Positions 1 to 14,300 of a DNA stretch of 64,000 bases are shown piece after piece. A model generated the notes under the pieces. That model searched no databases and was not told where the DNA came from. It was given only the letters and a program-made list of their open reading frames with translations. Origin of the DNA: Campylorhamphus procurvoides (Eukaryota; Chordata; Aves; Passeriformes; Dendrocolaptidae); NCBI GenBank assembly GCA_013396655.1, contig WBMV01000457.1, positions 62,001 through 126,000 on the forward strand, given 5' to 3'. The translations under genes were made by a program, and so were the position numbers. Positions within the stretch are counted from its first letter, which is position 1. Each line of letters opens with the position of its first letter.

Positions 1-275
1 TCCTTCTGAATGGCAGCACAGCATGCTGGGGTATCAGCCACTCACCCAGTTTTGTAACATCAGCAAACCAGCTGAGGGTACACTCTGTCCCTTCATCCAA
101 GTTGAACAAGACTGAATCCAGTACTGACCCATGGGGAACATCACGACCTATGGTCTCCAACCGGACTCTGTGCCACTGATACCACTCTCTGAGCTCTGCC
201 ATTCAGCCAATTCTCAACCCACATCACCTCCACTCATCCAGCCCACACTTTGTGAGCTTACCTACACGGGTGTAT
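1..275 (-). mobile_element. CR1 LINE fragment, antisense, cut by window edge
   Basis: The segment reads, in reverse complement, like the reverse-transcriptase part of CR1 ORF2. It has the recurrent avian CR1 stretches for a 'GTxLGPxLF'-like region and for the lineage 'aagcaggctgg/catccaag' that also appear near 30,980-31,060. Homology fades near position 275 and the left end is outside the window. It is riddled with stops and is a dead fragment. Identification rests on remembered CR1 consensus, not on a search. Confidence 0.7.
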
Positions 276-3175
276 TAGATGTATAAGGTTTTAGAAGCAC
301 CACAACAAGAAGGGCTTCGGTTCCAGCTCATCCCTGCTCCTACACAAGCAGTTGGTTGAAATGCCTAAAATTTTCTGTGTCTGTTTCCTGGACCTGAGTA
401 ATAGCATGAGGTATTTAGACATTCAGACAGAGAACTTCTGTCCCTTCAGGAATATCACAGCCTCTTCATTGCTTTCCTACGGAACTGAGTGTAAAATGAA
501 AGACACATTTCTGATTTGCAAGCTTATTATTTAGGGCCTGGTGTGGAGGTGCACATTCGAATACCACAGTGTCACTTGAGACACACTAGAGTATCTGGCA
601 AATCCCTGCAGAACTTGTATATATTTCACCAAACCTCTGTGAGACCAATTCACTTCTGGAGACTGCTGGAGAGATGCCCTCAATAGCTCAGATGGCACTA
701 GATGTTCAAGCATAAGCAAATGAATCAAGCCCAGGGACACTAAATTTGGATTTCAGCCCTCTCAGCTTATCCATCAGTATGAAATGTTCAAACCATAAGA
801 GGAGATGCTGACAGAAATAGCTCTGAACCTCCTTCTTAAATCCTCTATTGGAGTGGGAAGAGGCATGAAAAGGAGTGAGGGATGGTGGCAGCAAGTTAGC
901 ATTGCTCAGCTCCAGGGACAGGCAGCACAGAATCTGTTAGTTTGAGTAGAATTACACAGTCTGAATGACAAAACACTACATAACATGAACTTCCTCCTGT
1001 GAAGCCTCTTGAGAATAATAATGTGATCACCTTTTTCTTATTATTATAAATAGATTATTACACAGTCCTGACTTCCCTAACCTCCATAGAAGTATTACTT
1101 CACTAAGACAATAATAACCCAGTGGTAAATTATATTAATTCTACAAATAGTGTGAAAAATTCTAGCTAACCAAAGAGGTTAATCCTTGTTTAATCTTCAG
1201 TTGCTGTGCTAGTGTGATATAAATCTGATGGTAAAGGCGGGGGACAGGATAGCAGAATAAAGCCCTGCATACAAAATGTATTAATTTGAAAGTTTGCTTT
1301 AGCACTGTAATGTTTCATAAAAGGCTAGTCAACTGACAATAATTGGAAAATAAGTACTAAAAATAATAGCATTTATTTGCCCTTTCTGGCATGCTCTCTT
1401 TGGATGCAAGAGCCTAGGGAAAGATAGAAATACTGCAGCTGAAATGCATAAACCATTTGTTTTCAGTACAAGAAAAAGGCTCCTCAAGGGGCAGCTAAAA
1501 TACTCAAAGGATGTATTTTCTATACATCCAAACAACCCTTAGATTACTCTGTCCACAGAGATGCAATACCAGGTAAAGCAGATACTGAAAACAAGTATTT
1601 ATTCTCTGCATGGTATTGTTTGCCTTTCCCTCCTGCTAATCTTATTCTTATGACACCAGACACTGCATAATTTGACATTTCAAATGTATGGCACCGTCAC
1701 AATGATACATGAGGAAACATTTACAGAGCCTGGCACAAGAAGCAAAATTAATACTGAAAAGCCAATGACTGGCTCAGATTGTCTGCTATCCCTCAGTTTG
1801 TAGGGTAAATATTCAGTGTAACAGTTAAACTTTGGAACACAAATAATTGATAGCTTTGAAGCAATGACTGCAGATATTTACCACCTACCTGTTTACTTGT
1901 TTTTTGCCAGCACCAATGTTATTTTGCTGCAGGCATATCTTGCTATATGATCAAATGAGGTTAAAAATAATCATACACAGTGAATTCATTATATTCTTTA
2001 TGTAAAGAAATTATCTTTAAGATTTCAAAGATAAAAGATTGCAAAAATACAACTGAAGAAAATAACCCTTGGAGGTCACTCAAGAGAAATTAAAAAAAAA
2101 AAAATGGAAAATTAATAGAGTAGTGCTTCCCACGCAAAGTATTTGGTCTTCTTTTGGACAATTTTAAAAACAATTTGTGAAAGAATAATTAAGAAATACA
2201 CTGAATGTTTCTGCTAGGCTGCCTTGCCTCTCTGCCCTCCCCTGGTAGCACCTCCTGCTCATTCAGAACAGATCCTCATGCTCTATTTGCCTTAAGCTCA
2301 ATCATCTTGAGGTTTTCTGAAGGTCAAGAAGAAACAAAAAGCATATATCAACATTAAAGGAAGGGGAATAACGTAAGTGTGAGTGCCAAGAATGAATCAG
2401 AGAGAACCCAATTGTGTCCTGGGTAGCAGAAGGAGGACGGTAAAAAGAAAAGCTTCACTCCCAAAGTTCCAACACTCCAACCAATCATTTCTTATAATAT
2501 AAATCAGCAAAATAGATTATGCAAAAATTATGGAAACACCAGCAATACAACCAATGAGCTCATCACAGATAGTGGTAGTGCAAGGAACACTTTAGACTAC
2601 ATTTTCAAATGTGTAGCTAAAATGCTTAGCTACATTGCCAAGAACTAAGTACCAAATGGGTCTTTCCCAGATCAGTATTCTAGGGTGACGTGAAAAAAGC
2701 TAGACTTCTATGGCCTTGAGCACTGCTAGATTAACATTTTGCAGGTGATAAAAGCTCTGTAATCTCCAGAGTGCAGCTGACTCAGCACTACTACAACACA
2801 TTGCTGCCTTACACACTCACAGCTAGGACTTTGAAATGGCAGGAAGTTATCAGCCAAGATCTTCCTAGTGTCAGATTGAGACTCTACATACCTCCAGCCT
2901 TCTGGATGTAAAATTCTATTTGTTCAAAGGTGTTAGTATATATACTTGCTTGTAATAAGCTTTGAGAAGCTTTTGCTCGTGTCTGATTGCATAAGTGACT
3001 GTGTGAGCTTTTGATCGCGACTCACCTCCAAGTGAAGGATGTCAGAGAACAAGGACTACATGCTCTGTTCCTATTTATCTCATATTCAATCTCAAATTAA
3101 CAAAAACCTGATTTCATTTCTGGGCTAATGCTAATTTATATTGCCCTTCACTGTATTTAGGTTTTCCTTAGTTAA

Positions 3176-3200
3176 AACAAACAAACAAACAAAAACCAAA
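3176..3200. repeat. CAAA microsatellite
   Basis: About five tandem copies of a CAAA unit followed by an A-rich tail. This is ordinary simple-sequence DNA. Confidence 0.85.
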
Positions 3201-6200
3201 GCCAAAAAATCCCAATAAACACTGGTATAAATTTTTTTCATTCTCTAGACACTCAGATCTGCCATAAAGAATCAGACTGTGTTTTGAAATTCTGATAATA
3301 CAGGAAATAAACTTGCCTTTAAATCAAGCCTTTTAATGTCCATTAATAAGTTCTTTAAGGTTTTAATTTATATTTTTAGTAACTGCTAGAGAGCTCATCA
3401 ACTGATCAATTCATTTTAGAATGACAAAAACATAATTTATTTCTAAAGTGGAAACTAGAAGCAGAGTAAATCTCAGCCACAAATTCCTATTAAGCCCTAA
3501 CCCTGAAAATGAAACCACTTGGAGAAAAGCTGGTTTTAGATAAAGAAGAAAAAAGATAAAGTCAAGTTATATTCCACAGAAGAACAAAGCCACTTTACCT
3601 GGTCCCATGTTGAAGGGCCTTTTGTGAAGTCTCTACACAAAGTCTTTTTCCTCCTGTAAAAAGAATGATCAATAAATATCAATTTGCTTTAGAAAAAATT
3701 CTCTGTCTATAAGCAATTTCTCATCGAGTTGACAGCCCTTTTTTCAGTCCCAGATCAGAGTTATCAGGCTGCATTGTGGTGAGAGTTGTGTCCTTCAGGA
3801 ACACTTTCAAAGTCAAGTCATCTCTCACCTATAAGTTGCATCTAGGACTGGCATCAAAGGGATTTAAGCTGGGAATAAAGACTTGCATTCCCAGTTAGGT
3901 CTTGCATTTTGGATCGCTCCCATGAGGTCCTGCCCCAGCCCTTTACTGAGGTGAAGCATCAAGACAGCATCTGTTTTCTTCTTAACTCAGATGACTTCCA
4001 CATCATCTTATCAGCAGGCCAGACTCCAGCTCAGGAGCTCAAGACTGACGTGTCTTTTGAGATAATCAAGAGAAGCAGATGAATAAATGTATTATATATA
4101 TATGCTCATTTTTGGCAGGTTGACAGTGTTTGGCACTGAAAAACAGAATTGTTGTGGGAGGGTAAAAGAAGGCTTGTTTTCCTATGATGTCTTGTGGGAA
4201 CTCATCAGGTGTTATCATTCATTAGACTAAAAAGATTACGCCAGATAAATAAGATTAATTAGTAATATGCCAATTATGCACCTCTCTGGACCGAATAATG
4301 AGACTGAAACACTTACACTAAGTTTTACATTACTATACATAAAATGCTTTATACATCCTGTCACTGGATGTGTGACACAGTCCACACTGCAGTCCTATCC
4401 AGAGCCAAGTAGCAGCGCATGTTCAATCTGGCAGTCGCATTGCCCGACAGCAGAGTCAATAACATCCCCATACCTCTAAGAACTATGTTGGAGCATGCTG
4501 GAAGTACAGAGAAAGAGACTGAAAAAGGAATCTGCTCAAGACAGGGAGAGGATAAGACTGAGAGTGAGAACATGGACCAAGATAGTGTTTAGTGTATGAC
4601 ATATTCTAAAAAATTTGTCACAATTCAAAGTTATGTTTTTGATATAAAATTGTCTGGTCCAAGTAAACAGCTTGTATTTTCTGAGGGATAGATCATCTGT
4701 CATAATTGTCTCTTCTGTACATGGAAAGCAAAACCAGCAGTCACCAAGAGAAGAAATTGGTACTGTTTACCTTGAAAGAATTCTGAAGCTGTCAGGAGAG
4801 AAGTAACGTCTCCCATTCCTAGCGCTGAAATAAGAAGGGGAAACTCTGTAGTTTCCAAGGTAATATTGAAGGCCTAATATTTTGCATGTCTTTTGCAATC
4901 AATCACTTCCTTAAAACAATGCAAAATAACTGCCTAAGTGAATATAGGCAAAACTATGCACTTGGAATTGTAACAATTAATAGCTTTCATCATAATCTGA
5001 AAGAAAAATAAGCTCTTTAACAACAGACATGAAGTAAGACTGATTTGTTCAGCATAACTTGCTTGATGCTCTTAAAGCCAAGCTGCATGAAAAAAAGATA
5101 GATTTATGTATTCTCTAGTATGAAAAATGTCAAATAGTATTGGGAGAAAAAGCTATATTCAGTCTTGCAGGAAGATGATTCACCATCCACGCCTTGTAGT
5201 CACTGAAGTCAGACACATTACCCATTACGCTGAGGACTTTTATTTTTCCCCTTTTGGTGAATAAGCTCTGAATTAGCCATATCACTGAGCCAGCTCAATA
5301 GAAGCAATGGCTGCTACCTGCTGAAATAATCATAAAAAGTTTATCTGTGAGGAACTCCAGGCATTTAAATACGTGGAAGCTGCCTCTGTTAATTTATATT
5401 CTGTTCTGAGAGGGGTGTACACAAATTATAAAAATCACTAGTTGATACCATATGCAAGTAGACACACTCAGTGAATGCTTATGGCTTAAGATTTTTCCTT
5501 TCATAAGAGAGAAGCATTTAGCAATCTTCAGGGGCAGGGTCGATGAAAATGTGAAAATCACTAGATGAGGACTTAAAATCTTCTAAATTCTCCGGGTCCT
5601 ATATTCCATCTGGATTGGACTTTGAATTCATAGTCAGATGCTGTCTAAACATTAAATTTACTATATTTATATAAAGTTTAGGGTTACTTTTTCTCTAGCT
5701 TCACTTTATTCTTAACTTTCTCCTTTTAATCAATTTACTCCACAGTAGTAGAATGCAACCAGTAGGCTGTATTTTTACCAGTCTATGTCTTCTAATCTAG
5801 CTTAATGCTACTTATGTTTTATTGTGTTCCTATAATAAAATGTACTTAAAAGAAATAATAATCACTTAAAATGTATTGCTGCTGTTGCCAAACAGTATAC
5901 TCCATTGTGCCAAACAGAGATCTGCTTATTAATGTATTAGTGGAGCTTGAGAATAAGCCAATTTACATTGAGAATGTATTTTTATTAAGAATAAACAAAT
6001 GGAACAAGTGTTATAGAATTGTATAGAAGAATCCTCCAAGCTAGTATATAAAAAGTTATTTCATGTATTTTATTCACTGCTTGACGTGAAGTTAACTGCT
6101 TAAGTGTTAGCAGAAACAAGAACAAACAGGCAGGTTCAGGCATTCTACTAAAAACAATGGAAGAAACAACCAGTTACTGTAACCAAATATGACTCATTTA

Positions 6201-6706
6201 AAATTTTCAATTATTGGATGTGCAATTGATTACCATTCTATCTTTGAACAGAAATTTTTATTAATCATGTGTAGTTAAGCTCTGATAAACATAGACAAGA
6301 AAGACATGCATCAATTCAAAGTGTTTTCAAAGTGTTCTTCACATTTTTGGACAACTATTTTAAGTGCTTAAATGGCTTTTACTCTGCTCTGCTTAAAACC
6401 AGAGCTCTATGCACTAGTCCAAACCGTGCTGGGGTACCTGCACAGGAAGTGGTTAAGGCAGGCTTTCCAGAGCTCGATGGTAGCTGGCCAACCTAGTTTC
6501 AAGCACTGATGAGATCAGTACTACTGTAGAAGAAATAAGTAGTTCATATTTTCCTAAAATTTTAATACAGCTGATTAATGCAAATAAGCTACAAAGTCAT
6601 GTATTCAGTGTTTTCAAAAACAGAAAAAAAAAAAAAAGCAAGCCCAAATAATTAATCCATTTGTTTGGTAGCTGGAATGAGGACAGGCCATAGAGGCAGG
6701 TCAGAT

Positions 6707-6735
6707 CTTCAAAATGTGAATTTCACATTTTGAAG
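6707..6735. repeat. Perfect 29-nt palindrome with 14-bp arms
   Basis: The left arm CTTCAAAATGTGAA is followed by a single T and then its exact reverse complement. The flanking bases at 6,706 and 6,736 do not pair, so the symmetry ends sharply. The arms are AT-rich. It could form a cruciform or hairpin, or be a symmetric protein-binding site. No transposon termini were recognised around it. Confidence 0.9.
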
Positions 6736-9700
6736 TCCTGAGCATGCTGCAAATTAAGCTGTTGTTTGCTTTGGCCTTCAGACCAAATGCAGATTTCAGT
6801 CATTTTTCAGCCTCTTGTACTGAAGTTCATCAATTGTGAATTTTGCAGAATTCAAAAATAATCATTTCCACTCAGTGAGATTTTGTCATCCTTTATGTCA
6901 GTGGAACTGCTTGCCAAGTAAAGGACTCCATCATACATGGCATCTTTCTCCTCACATCTCATGTACAGTCTGAAGATAAAAAAAACCATTAGCAGTTAAG
7001 CTATGAATATAACATCTCAGCTTTCAATGCACTGATGTAATAAAAACATAACAAGGAGTGCAACAATAGCTAAATGTATTATATATTAAAAATTTAAAAA
7101 ATAGCACTAAGGAATTTACCTTTATCTTAAATATTTTTATCTGCCACTATTCTACTGAATGTCTTGCCTCCTTTCAGAACACAAACTCAGATTAAGATTC
7201 ACAAAATTGTATCACAAGATATAAAAGAAAACTGACTTCTATGTAACTGACTTTGGTTATTGGAAGTGAGGTGCTTGAACACAGCATGCTGCCTCTGTCA
7301 AACCGAGCTGCAGCTGATTTTACAGAGGAAAAATGCCGGGCAGGAATGTCAACCAATTACAAGAGAGGAGCAATTGTAATTCTGAACATATTGAAAGACT
7401 TACAGTAGATAAAATGATCTATACAAATGGCAAGACTGAAGAAATTATTCATATCAAAACATGTTAAGTATATTTAAAAGTTTAGGTGGAATAAATGTAC
7501 TGTGTGACATAAGAATGATAATACTCACTTTTCTGTTTCATAATCTATTTTCCTGCCCTCTAGGGATCTGATTACAGATCCAATCTTGTAACAATGCTAT
7601 TTTTCTCAGTATTTTCCAAAAATAGGCTCTCAATTTACTCAAGAAAAATGTTCAAAAATGGTCTGTTTGATGGCTGAAGCCAAACAGAACCAATTCCTGT
7701 GAGTGCACACCTTTGTGTATTTCCACCTGGTCCATACAATCACTTCAAGAGATATCTGGTAGGTCCATGTTGACATAGCCATTCCCATTCAGTAGCCTGA
7801 AACTATTCCTTTGTCACAGACAGGGTGTACATCAAACTCAGGAACTCTGAAAAACTTGGTTCAAGTCAGATGTGGACTGTGGGGACATTTCAAGCCCCTG
7901 ATGCTTCTAGCCCCTAAAACAACTTCTGAGTTTAATTAAGTTTCTGAGGAAAATACACTTTATAATACTCTCTTTAAACTAATGAATGTAATGTAACTTT
8001 AATGTACAAAAATTGAAAGCCCTGATTTCATCTTCTTTTCCTTTTATTCCTTGATGTTCTGAATAAAAGTGTTTTTAACTGGCTCACTCTCAAGGTAAAT
8101 TCAATATTTCAACAATACTCTCAGAAATTAGCTGTGGTGACAAAATCAGCACGCACTGCATGTATTAAAATGCCGCTGAACTTTCTGAGTGGAAGCATTT
8201 TAAGATCTTCACTGATTCACAAGTACATTCACTGGGGGAAAAATACTTTCTGTGAACTGCTGCTATCTACTGGAAAATAAATAGAAAAGCATTTGTAATA
8301 TATATACAGCTGGATTAAGAGTCAAACCAAGGAAAATAAAGCAGCATACTTCCTGCAATACTACCCATAAAATATGCCCTGCTAACTTGATCTATAAGGA
8401 GCTAGTTTTAGTTACTTGTGCAATTGCTTCAGCTAGATTCATATACTGATTTGCTTGAACTCTTAGGTTTTGTGGCTTTTTGAAATTGTTTTTTTCTTCA
8501 ATGGTCTCAGATGGTTTTTTCCCACATATCATCTTCTCATCTCCTTCATAAACAAGCTCTTTTTTATACTAGGTAGTTCAGATCCTCAGACTTGGAATAT
8601 GTCTCTTCTTTTATAATACTCTGAATATTAAACGTTCAGCACAAGGCTGAGGTGTTGTTTCAAATACCAAAAGATGCACCTCACCAAACTTAGCTGTCTA
8701 GAAGACCAGCATCAAGTTCAATGTAACCATTGAGGCTTCTACACAGTCAGAGGAGGGAGACACTTCCAGAGTGTGATTCATCTCATCTATTCCAGAAGAG
8801 ATAAAGCATTCACTGGAAGTACCTGCCTCTTTACTTTTGAGGCAACCCACACAAGCAGTCCAGAACTGATAGCTAACCTTCCAACACTTTCAGTTAAACA
8901 AGATGAATCCCACCCTTACTGCCTAAGGCTGTATGTAATTACCAAGAGAAAAACAAAGCCTGCTCCAGAATTTTGATCACTGAGCTAGGATCCTCTTAGA
9001 CTTTCCTTGGTTTTCCTTTATATAGAAATCAGAGCAATGGGATGCAAGGAGGGAACAGGCTCACCCACTCCAGGGTCACAGCCTGACCAGGAGCCAGGAT
9101 GCAGTCTCTGATAGCACCTCAATTAGATTAGTAGTGGCAGCCAACAGCTGTATAACTTTTCACTGCTGGAGAGATGCCTGCTCAGCAGTGCTGCAGAGAC
9201 AACAGCAAGGCTCCTTGGAACAAGCCAGTCCAGAAGCAAGGCAGCTGCCTTGACCCAGCCCTGTGTATCAGCTTTTCATCACAGCTAATTAGTTACTTGA
9301 ATTCAGCACACTGTCCTTGTTATGCACATTACATGCTTCAAAGCCAGCTTGGTTATATCTTCATTTTAGATAAAGCCAGGATGCCCGGGAACTCAAATAG
9401 ACTTTACTTTTTTGTACTTTAAAAGTTGCCTCTGCAACTAAAGGATTGGAAATACATTTTGCCCACACAAAAACTTACTTTCTGGAGCATAATTCAGATT
9501 CAGGGAAGATAAAGGAGAAGACCAGTACGAGGACAAACTGTGAACTGCAGGGCTAGAGACAATTCACCAAACCACAACAACCAAAAAATATGTCCATGTT
9601 TAGGAATCTACGTGACTCCAACGTCAAACTGTTCCCAGTGTTTATATACTCAGATAAGCTTATAAAGTAGAGGTGGAAAACAAGTGTCCCTTTCTATTCC

Positions 9701-10725
9701 TTTAAAAATATTGAAAGCTAAAATTATGTTATAACTGGATATTATGCAAACATTTGTCCTTTTTCATTGTTTCAATGAAGGGCTTTTGACAGGCTAGTCC
9801 CTTTGTCCCAGCAATGACAAAGCTGCCCTGGGAACAGCTCCACACTTAGGTCTGAGGTAGCCTCACTCAGCACTGCTTGATTTTTTCTATAAACTGGTAT
9901 AAACAGTAAAATTAACTAGGGACCATCTAACAGTCAGTGAATACAGTGCTCAGTGGTGAGCAGACTGAAGTCTTCACCAAAGACTGATCCAGCATCAGTG
10001 AGAGGCCACCTGACACTACCTGGAAGATTATACTTTAAGTTTGTAAAAATACCACTTGTCTACAACTACCTAGAACTTTTATTTACTCTGGGCCCCCAGA
10101 TTAAAGCAAAAAGTAAGGAAGGAGCTGCTTTTTTTTCTTTTTTCCTTCATTTTACCTACTTTTCTTGGGTCCACAGCCTGCTCATACATGCACTGGAGAG
10201 CAATAGTATTGACCTCCCCACAGGACTAAGGTCAGTATGAGGAGCTAGTGTGGCAAAGCCCTTTCCTTCCAGCCATATCTACAGTGCAGCCTTCGGTCTT
10301 GACACGAAACACAAACACCAAGCTCACACCTGTGCCGCAGCAACATTTTGGAGTAACATGCTGCAAACAGCCAAAAGCCTCAGTGGGAAAACAGTCAAAG
10401 AGTCTCCAGCCACAAAGCAGGAACTGAGCAATATGTTTCCACACCACACACACTCACACGAAGAAATGGAAATCAGCTTCCATTTTGTTTCTGGAGGTCT
10501 GAAGACAGGGAAGTTTGAAGTGATTCATATTTATTCAAGCAATACCTATGAAGAGTGGGAACTAATATCAGCACATCTCTCATGGATCTGTCTGTTTGGT
10601 ATATATACTGCAATGCCCATCCCACACTCTTCATCTCTTTCTTTTCTTGGATTTAGCCTGTATGTTTTTTGGGAAAGCAGACTTCTGACTCACACTTTTC
10701 ACTGTCTTTTTTTGCAATGACTTTT

Positions 10726-11306
10726 TGTGCTGGTTTTGTCCAGGTAGAGTTAAATTTCTTCACAGTATGGGGCTATGTTTAGTATTTGTGCTGTAAACAG
10801 CATTGATAATTCAGGGGTGGTTTTGTTATTGCTGATCAGTGCTTACACAGTGTCAAGGCCTTTTCTGCCTCTCACACCATACCAGCAGTGAGCAGGCTGA
10901 GGGTGCATGAGTTGTTGAGAAGGGAAATAGCCAGGACAGCTGACTCAACTGGCCAAAGGGATATCCCATACCATATGCCATCATGCTCAGCGTAACAAGC
11001 TGAGGGACGAAGAAGGAATGGGGGAAACATTCAGAGTGATGATGTTTGTCTTTCAAAGTCATCATTATGTACGATGGAGCCCTGCTTTCCCGGAGATGGA
11101 TGAATATCTGCCTGCCCATGGGACGTGGGAAATTAATTCCTTGGTTTGCTTTTCTTGTGTGCATGTCTTTTGCTTTACCTATTAGACTGTCTTTATCTCA
11201 ACCCACAAGTTTTCTCACTTTTACCCTTTTGATTCTCTGCCCCATCCCACTAGGGGTGAGTAAGAGAGAGGCTGTGTGGGGTTTTGTTGCCAGCAAACCA
11301 CAGGAC
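10726..11306 (+). mobile_element. Solitary avian ERV-type LTR
   Basis: The element opens TGTGCTGGTTTTG. It continues through several blocks I recognise from a widespread bird endogenous-retrovirus LTR: 'GGACAGCTGACTCAACTGG', 'CCAAAGGGATATCCCATACC', 'CTGTCTTTATCTCAACCCAC' and 'TTTTCTCACTTTTACCC'. It ends near GCAAACCACAGGAC. A 5-bp direct repeat CTTTT brackets it (10,721-10,725 and 11,307-11,311), as expected for target-site duplication, though that repeat is low complexity. No internal viral genes follow, so it is a solo LTR left by recombination. The TATA-like region (near 10,988-11,000) and the polyadenylation hexamer (near 11,181) look decayed compared with my memory of the family. Confidence 0.8.
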
Positions 11307-11360
11307 CTTTTTCAGAATATTCATGAGAAGACGTCAGAATGACATGGAACTTAACTTTTA

Positions 11361-11379
11361 GATATATATATATATATAT
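11361..11379. repeat. AT dinucleotide repeat
   Basis: A short alternating AT tract about 50 bp beyond the end of the solo LTR. Likely to be length-polymorphic. Confidence 0.85.
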
Positions 11380-14300
11380 TCCATCAGTTTCTGAGGGCAA
11401 GGAGCAGATTAATACACGTATGTTACATAAGGCCAAACACTCTACTTCCTCAGTCCTATTCATAGTGTGCAGAAATGAGACCTGTGTTCCTCCTTCTCAA
11501 AATCCCCCAAGCACAGGGAGCTCTCAGAAGAAACAGACCCTCAGCATCACCTTTACAAAAAGCTCTAGAAACAGTGATGGGGATTGACAGAAGCATGCTT
11601 TCTGGAGGTCTCCAGCTGGCATGGGAGCTATTGCAAACTCATAAAACACTCATCTTAGCTTTAACCTTCATATTGCACTACTACCAATAACAGCAGCTGA
11701 GCAATCCTTCTTTTTTTTCCCTTTCCACACAGCAGAAGAGAACCCAGACCAGAAAGATTTGATCCTTTGTCCATCAGGAACAAAAAAAAAAATAAAAATT
11801 TGCTAGAGGTAGATGCGGGCTCTTGATGGTTCACTAAAGTTATATCTGTGCAATAAAACTACCTTTGAATTCTGTATTCTAAAGGTGATTGGTATGATAT
11901 GAAAAAGAACCAGTATTTTCTATGGGTTTCTGAGCACAGTAACTCCACAACACATGCTGAAAGCTTCCATTTTCACAGTCACAATAAATATACTGGTTCA
12001 CTCACTGACATCCACTACTGAATATGCATAAGTCCTTAACAAAATTTACCTTGCTGAAGCCTGATATGCTATGTCAATGAAATCCCAACACAGTTTGCCT
12101 AGGACTTGTAAGAAATGAGGTATATTAGCATGCTGCTGACTCTCAACACGAACACAAAACTCAGTCACTGAATAGAGTAGCTCTGTCTCCCAATACAGTC
12201 TTGGAAATAAATGTCAGGCATGCTTTCATCTGCACTCAAATCTGAACCAAGTTGTCTAAAGGGACAACATACCCTTTCACATACCCATTCATCTAGAATG
12301 AAACACTTTCTACATGGTACATGAGACTGGGGAAAAAAATACAATAAGAAATTAATTCCATCTCTGAGAGAAACTCTTTTTTGTTTTTAATTTATGGATT
12401 TGCACACATTAATCTCTTTGCCTTGTTTAAAATGTCTGATGAAAACTGGCTTCACAGTTGATGCCACCTCTTGATCTCATGGGACACAAGGAGAGAACAG
12501 CTTGAGCTACAAACAAAAGTGGAATTAAAGTTAGTTACATCATGCTTTAATTTTTAGTCACCCAGTAGGATCAATCAGACACAGTTCATACTGGAAAAGA
12601 AATGCCAAGGAACACAGGTAAGGAAATTATGTAACTGAAAAGATATAAAGGGAAGCTTCAGTCCCTTTCTAACCAGTTTGGGGTGGGATGGGGAGATGAT
12701 TCTCCATAAGAATGGTAAAAGTAGATATGTTTAGTGTCTTCCAGAAGGATGCCTAGCTGCATACAAAGAGTTGATCCAAATCAGATTCAACATACACAGT
12801 CCCTGAAGAAAACACTCCACTGTATCTACTGGCACTCAGATTTTTTAAAATACAAATACTATTGAGATTTTTGTCACAAGGGATACAGAGTTTGCTACAG
12901 TCTCTTCTCTGTATAAGTAAAATATTGCAGGTTTTTCTTTTTAATTCTTTTGCTATTTGGATAATTCTAATCCTCACTATCCTCACATGGCTCCTACTAA
13001 TCATGCATTGAGGAAAAATGTGTGTTTATCAATCCATATTTCTTACAGAATAATATGAATCCTAGCTCCTCACCATTCAGGAGAATTGCCTAAGAGCAAG
13101 TATTTTGTTTATACACAACTTGATTAAAACTAAACATAATGGAACTGCTCATAGGTGATGAACCAGCTAAAACAATCTCTAGCTCCCTTCTGAGTACTGA
13201 GGGGGAAAAGGGGCTTCAAAATGCAAAATTAATTTCAGACTTAAAAATAAAATTATGTGAGCCATAAAACACATAGTGTAAATGCCACTGAATGTTAAGC
13301 CAAACAGATAATCTTCTCCTCAGGGGGAAAAAAAAATTTTTTAATTAATCTTCATGCATGGGACTAAGTCAGAAAAATTAGTCTAACCACCGTTCCATGA
13401 ACTGCAATCATACACAGTGCAATTCTGCAAAGAAATACTTTTCACACTGATGACCAATAAGGCTTGCCAGGACTGCATCAAAGGTTGTTATTTATACAAT
13501 TTGTAAGAAGGAAGCATTCATACTCATAGCCAAATACAGAATCAAAATAAACTTTTTTATTGTATTTCAGGGTTAATCATGGTAAAAATCTCTTTTCAGC
13601 AGAGCTTTTTCTACTATAGTGAAAATTTTAGTTAAACAATGGCACTCCTCACAGCATTCACAGTCAGCACTGACTGGCAAAGAGCCCAGATCAGACCTGA
13701 CTCCTAACTGGGCTGTTCAGCTTACCATTAGTTTAGTGAGACAGGAATAGCCAAGAAAATAGTCTCAATTTCTCAGAGAGTCTGACAGTTGGTGATGGCT
13801 CCTCCTTTTCAGGACAGTGGGACAAAGTCATTCCCAATTTAATAGGATTGCTGAGCGGTTTCACATGCAAGCCTGGTGCAATCAAAAAAACAGACCTTAA
13901 ATGAATCCTTTAGTGTGAGAAATAGTAACCTCAGCCCATCCTTCAGCCACACTGTGGCAGCAGAACTGATGTAGGTTCAGAGTACAAGGGAACAATCTGA
14001 ACAGATTATTTAGCATGTAACTGGACAGAAGAATGGACAGCAAGGTGAAACCTATGCAATAATCTAAAACCAAGAAAACATACCTCCATCACTGAATAAA
14101 AACATAAAAGCCACTGTAAATATTTTACTATAGAATCCACGTTTTATAATGTTTGACCCACTGATCACACAGAAAACAACTACTATGAAATCATTCAACA
14201 GACTAAGACTGAAAGAATTCAAAATCATCATTAGGATCGAAAAATGTGACTAGAAATATTACCACTAAAAAATTTCTGAAATATGATATTAAACATCTGT

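Larger units (their letters stand above)
276..10725. other. Gene-free AT-rich flank
   Basis: I see no supportable exon in this stretch. All open frames are short, lack flanking splice signals with family similarity, and match nothing I recognise. It contains short simple repeats (a CAAA run near 3,176-3,200, a TA run near 4,092-4,104, A-runs near 2,091 and 6,625) and one perfect palindrome at 6,707-6,735, listed separately. It is best read as intergenic DNA upstream of SNX16, where distal regulatory elements could be hidden without a recognisable signature. Confidence 0.6.

Noticed and set aside
10250..10720. A 156-codon + strand open frame just before the solo LTR
   Set aside because: The translation matches no family I know, has no repeats or domain motif, and overlaps an open frame on the other strand. 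There is no promoter or splice context.
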